Source: Lachnospiraceae bacterium (GTDB lineage Bacteria > Bacillota > Clostridia > Lachnospirales > Lachnospiraceae). Taken from it: a stretch of 64,000 nucleotides of DNA. Below are positions 61,606-64,000 of this stretch, in pieces. Numbering within the stretch: position 1 is the stretch's first letter; every line of letters begins with the position of its first letter. The translations under genes were made by a program, and so were the position numbers. The DNA lies in assembly GCA_015057025.1 (NCBI GenBank), contig SVFD01000003.1:242946-306945 (forward strand), given 5' to 3'. The notes below the pieces were generated by a model that saw only the letters and a list, made by a program, of their open reading frames with translations, was not told the DNA's origin and did not search any database.

Positions 61606-62730
61606 ATGCTTGCTTTTAATGAAAATGGTAAATTGACAGAGTATGAAGAAACAAATTTTTTAAAAGTATGTGATTCATGTCACCATATTTACAAGCAAAG
61701 GGTTGAACAACAACTAGAAGGAATGCGTGAAAGAGAATATGATATTTGTCCTTTGTGTGGTGAAGAAAATGATAGTAGTATGCAAGTTGATTTCTATAAT
61801 TCTCGATTAACGGAAGTAGAATTATCAAAGTTAAGAAAAAAAGCATTGATAAAAACTATAATAGGATACTGCGACAAGCAATACAAACAAACAGATTGTT
61901 TTGTTTGTGATCATCAAAATGGTTGTCCAGGAGAATGCGAAGGTAACTGCAAAAATTGTTTGGAGGAGGTACATTACCCAGGGAGATATCCAAATGGAAA
62001 GAAAGATTACGACTGTAGTAGAATGCTTAATTTTTACGTGTGTGATTACTCGGCCAAATATGCTTCTGAACTTTTGTATCTGATGAGAAAGAGCCAAGCA
62101 CTTGAAGAAATTAATGATTACCATGTTTTGTCTATTGGTTGCGGTGGTTGTCCAGATTTAATGGCATTTGAACGATATTGCCATGAAAAATCATATGATA
62201 AATCTGTAAGTTATATCGGTATAGATGTTAATGAAAAATGGAAACCAATACATGAGCAAATTAAATCATATAAAACAAAAACTTTAAGAAGAACCCAATT
62301 TAAATATATGGATGCCGTAACGGAACAATATAATATTTCAAATGCAAATGTTATTGTATTGCAATATGTTATATCACATTTCTATAATATGGGGCAAATA
62401 GGTGAGATAGAGAGTTTTTTTGAAAAATTGGTTCAGAATATTATTTTACATAAGGAACAAGGAAAGCCATTAGTGGTTCTCATTAATGATGTAAATAGCA
62501 ATAATAGAGGTCGCGATTATTTTGAGAAATTGGTTGAAAAGTTAGATGGTGAGGGTCTGATAGAAAATAGTCAAGGATATTATTTTGATTACAATATTAG
62601 GAACGAATTTCAGAGGTATGGTATAAAACACGAATCAAATCGTATTGTATATAATATTCCTGATAGACTTTCTACATATCAGCCATGGGAATTGTGTTCA
62701 AGTGCGCAGCTTTTGATTGAAGTATTATAG
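61606..62730 (+). CDS. Cys-rich zinc-binding, SAM-methyltransferase-like protein
   Basis: 374 residues from ATG 61606 (AAAGGAGGAAATATC). The N-terminus has CDSC (about 22-25) and CPLC (about 47-50), then a dense cluster C-F-V-C, C-P-G-E-C, C-K-N-C (about 96-117). A class I methyltransferase core follows: VLSIGCGGCPDL (motif I, about 168-179), YIGIDVNEKW and NVIVLQYVISHF. The target is unknown. It is paired with a DUF1848 gene and both are AT-rich relative to the flanking sequence, so probably acquired together. Confidence 0.65.
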   Translation: MLAFNENGKLTEYEETNFLKVCDSCHHIYKQRVEQQLEGMREREYDICPLCGEENDSSMQVDFYNSRLTEVELSKLRKKALIKTIIGYCDKQYKQTDCFVCDHQNGCPGECEGNCKNCLEEVHYPGRYPNGKKDYDCSRMLNFYVCDYSAKYASELLYLMRKSQALEEINDYHVLSIGCGGCPDLMAFERYCHEKSYDKSVSYIGIDVNEKWKPIHEQIKSYKTKTLRRTQFKYMDAVTEQYNISNANVIVLQYVISHFYNMGQIGEIESFFEKLVQNIILHKEQGKPLVVLINDVNSNNRGRDYFEKLVEKLDGEGLIENSQGYYFDYNIRNEFQRYGIKHESNRIVYNIPDRLSTYQPWELCSSAQLLIEVL

Positions 62731-62736
62731 CAGGAG

Positions 62737-63687
62737 ATGATAGAAATGATTATTAGTGCAAGTAGACGTACAGATATACCGTCTTACTATTCGGAATGGT
62801 TGGTTAATAGATTAAAAGAGAAATATGTATTGGTTAGAAATCCGATGAATATACATCAGGTAAGTAAGATAGATTTATCTTCAGATGTTGTTGATGCAAT
62901 CGTATTTTGGACAAAAAATCCAACTCCAATGTTGTCATACTTGGATCAAATTGAAGATTATACATATTATTTTCAATTTACATTAAGTGCGTATGGTCCT
63001 GATGTAGAAAGGAATTTACCATCAAAAAATAAAATTATTATTCCGACATTTCAACAGTTATCCAAAGAAATTGGAAAAGAAAAGGTTATATGGAGATATG
63101 ATCCGATATTCTTTAATGAGCAATATTCAATGGAGTATCATTGTAAGTATTTTGAAGTGTTAGCCTCAAAATTGGGTGATTATACAGAGAAGTGTACTGT
63201 GAGTTTTATGGATATGTATAGAAATACAGAGCGAAATGTAAAGTCCTTAAGTATTGTCAAAGATACATATGAAATACAGGTAGAATTATTGCAAAGATTT
63301 GTAGAAATAGCAAAGGAGTATAGTTTGTATATTGATACCTGTGCTGAAATTGGAGATTTTCATAAAATAGGAGTTGAGCACGCTCATTGTATTGATAGGG
63401 AACGAATAGAGAGAATTGGTGGATTCAAGCTTAATGTTGATAAAGATACAAATCAAAGAGCAGAATGCGGATGTGTGGCAAGTATTGATATAGGAGCTTA
63501 TAATACATGTAAAAATGGATGTTTATATTGTTATGCAAACTATAGTTCGAATACCGTAGAAAAGAATTTTGGTATGCACAATCCTAAGTCTCCGTTATTA
63601 TTTGGTGAAATAGATAGTACAGATGTAATCAAGGAAAGAAAGGTAAAGTCACTTATTAATAATCAAATGAATTTGTTTGATATTTAG
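62737..63687 (+). CDS. DUF1848 family protein (radical SAM/photolyase-like)
   Basis: 316 residues. It opens MIISASRRTDIPSYYSEW and the C-terminal cluster CGCVASIDIGAYNTCKNGC, then YCYANY, is the DUF1848 hallmark with Cys residues suited to bind an iron-sulfur cluster. Middle motifs are WRYDPI and DTCAEIGD. Related proteins are annotated DNA-repair-photolyase-like but have no established reaction. It follows the methyltransferase-like gene by 6 bases, consistent with a two-gene system. ATG 62746 (one start downstream) is also possible. Confidence 0.8.
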   Translation: MIEMIISASRRTDIPSYYSEWLVNRLKEKYVLVRNPMNIHQVSKIDLSSDVVDAIVFWTKNPTPMLSYLDQIEDYTYYFQFTLSAYGPDVERNLPSKNKIIIPTFQQLSKEIGKEKVIWRYDPIFFNEQYSMEYHCKYFEVLASKLGDYTEKCTVSFMDMYRNTERNVKSLSIVKDTYEIQVELLQRFVEIAKEYSLYIDTCAEIGDFHKIGVEHAHCIDRERIERIGGFKLNVDKDTNQRAECGCVASIDIGAYNTCKNGCLYCYANYSSNTVEKNFGMHNPKSPLLFGEIDSTDVIKERKVKSLINNQMNLFDI

Positions 63688-63703
63688 GGAAAAGAGGGAT
63701 TTT

Positions 63704-63943
63704 GTGAAATACAATTTGTATTTTTATGATGGTAGTAGGAATGCTGTTGTTATGACAGATATGGATGGCAAGCAACTTGTGATTGACTGTGATAAGGCAG
63801 AGGAACAGGTCGTATTTGATGAGCCGGCGGATGCGGGGATTCTTGCCAGACTTGCAAGGAAAGAACCGGCAAATTATGTGAGTATTGCAATGCGTCCGGG
63901 CGGATTGCAGGATTATGTGGATGTGTGGAATGAGTTGAATTAG
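63704..63943 (+). CDS. Small hypothetical protein
   Basis: 79 residues from a GTG at 63704 preceded by AAAGAGGG. It begins MKYNLYFYDGSRNAVVMTDMD and ends YVDVWNELN. Not recognised. Its GC content rises compared with the two preceding genes, so it may mark the return to core chromosome. It is 17 bases after the DUF1848 stop. Confidence 0.5.
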   Translation: MKYNLYFYDGSRNAVVMTDMDGKQLVIDCDKAEEQVVFDEPADAGILARLARKEPANYVSIAMRPGGLQDYVDVWNELN

Positions 63944-63955
63944 TATATTCCTTTG

Positions 63956-63984
63956 TTGACAAAGGAAAGTCGGAGTGTTAGAAT
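63956..63984 (+). promoter_or_regulatory. Strong promoter directed out of the window
   Basis: Consensus TTGACA (63956-63961), 17-base spacer, TAGAAT (63979-63984). The gene it drives lies beyond 64000. Confidence 0.65.
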
Positions 63985-64000
63985 GGCTTTATCTTAAGGA

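Noticed and set aside
43082..63990. CRISPR array
   Set aside because: The repeats seen are tandem or palindromic with irregular units; no regular repeat-spacer pattern and no cas genes.
1..64000. tRNA or rRNA genes
   Set aside because: No cloverleaf-like sequence or rRNA-like stretch was recognised apart from the tRNA-like domain of tmRNA.
61556..64000. Right attachment site (attR) of the element
   Set aside because: No copy of the ssrA 3' sequence was found by eye; a shorter core cannot be excluded, so no site is called.

Overview
The window reads as the chromosome of a low-GC Gram-positive anaerobe of the class Clostridia, most likely family Lachnospiraceae. This is inferred from the gene order rqcH-yicC-remA-gmk-rpoZ-rimO-pgsA-cinA-recA-recX-rny, from sporulation-type genes (spoVB, a SpoIIM-like gene), from Firmicutes-type LexA boxes at recA, from the tmRNA tag ending, and from a DUF5688 protein in the accessory region. 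No species call is possible from sequence alone.

Region 1 (1-18.7 kb) is housekeeping. It holds ribosome rescue (rqcH), a co-directional information-processing cluster (yicC to cinA), a zinc-ribbon membrane protein, the SOS genes recA and recX, RNase Y, an aminotransferase, a Nudix hydrolase, a SpoIIM-like membrane protein and xerD. Facing these are spoVB and a PHP-type histidinol phosphatase. Region 2 (18.9-43.7 kb) resembles the conserved Gram-positive series gap-pgk-tpiA-gpmI-eno-secG-rnr-smpB-ssrA. Here the series is split between tpiA and gpmI by an unusual block: eight tandem copies of a two-gene unit (a double zinc-ribbon protein of about 400-460 residues with a C-terminal membrane anchor, plus a tiny single-span membrane protein), followed by hemolysin III-like and cation-efflux genes.

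Region 3 (about 43.75-61.6 kb) is a mobilizable genetic element abutting the 3' end of ssrA. It carries a candidate replication origin (four related sites as inverted tandem pairs around a 31-nt alternating purine-pyrimidine tract), a possible small RNA, two excisionase-like HTH proteins, a D5/P4-type primase-helicase, a leftward operon with an AAA+ ATPase and a DUF5688 protein, and a likely defence cassette (EcoRI-type adenine methyltransferase, SieB-like membrane protein, DUF262-HNH nuclease). Beyond these lie a candidate oriT with MobC and relaxase, a lipoprotein, a RadC-like protein, a resolvase and a large serine recombinase. No type IV secretion genes are present, so it would depend on a helper for transfer. 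Its right end could not be fixed.

Region 4 (61.6-64.0 kb) is an AT-rich pair (a Cys-rich methyltransferase-like protein and a DUF1848 radical-SAM-like protein), a small unknown gene and a strong promoter firing out of the window.

The main things to follow up are the eight-fold two-gene array, the methyltransferase/SieB/DUF262-HNH cassette, the Cys-rich methyltransferase/DUF1848 pair, the exact 24-nt in-frame palindrome inside the recombinase gene, and the origin-like repeat region.
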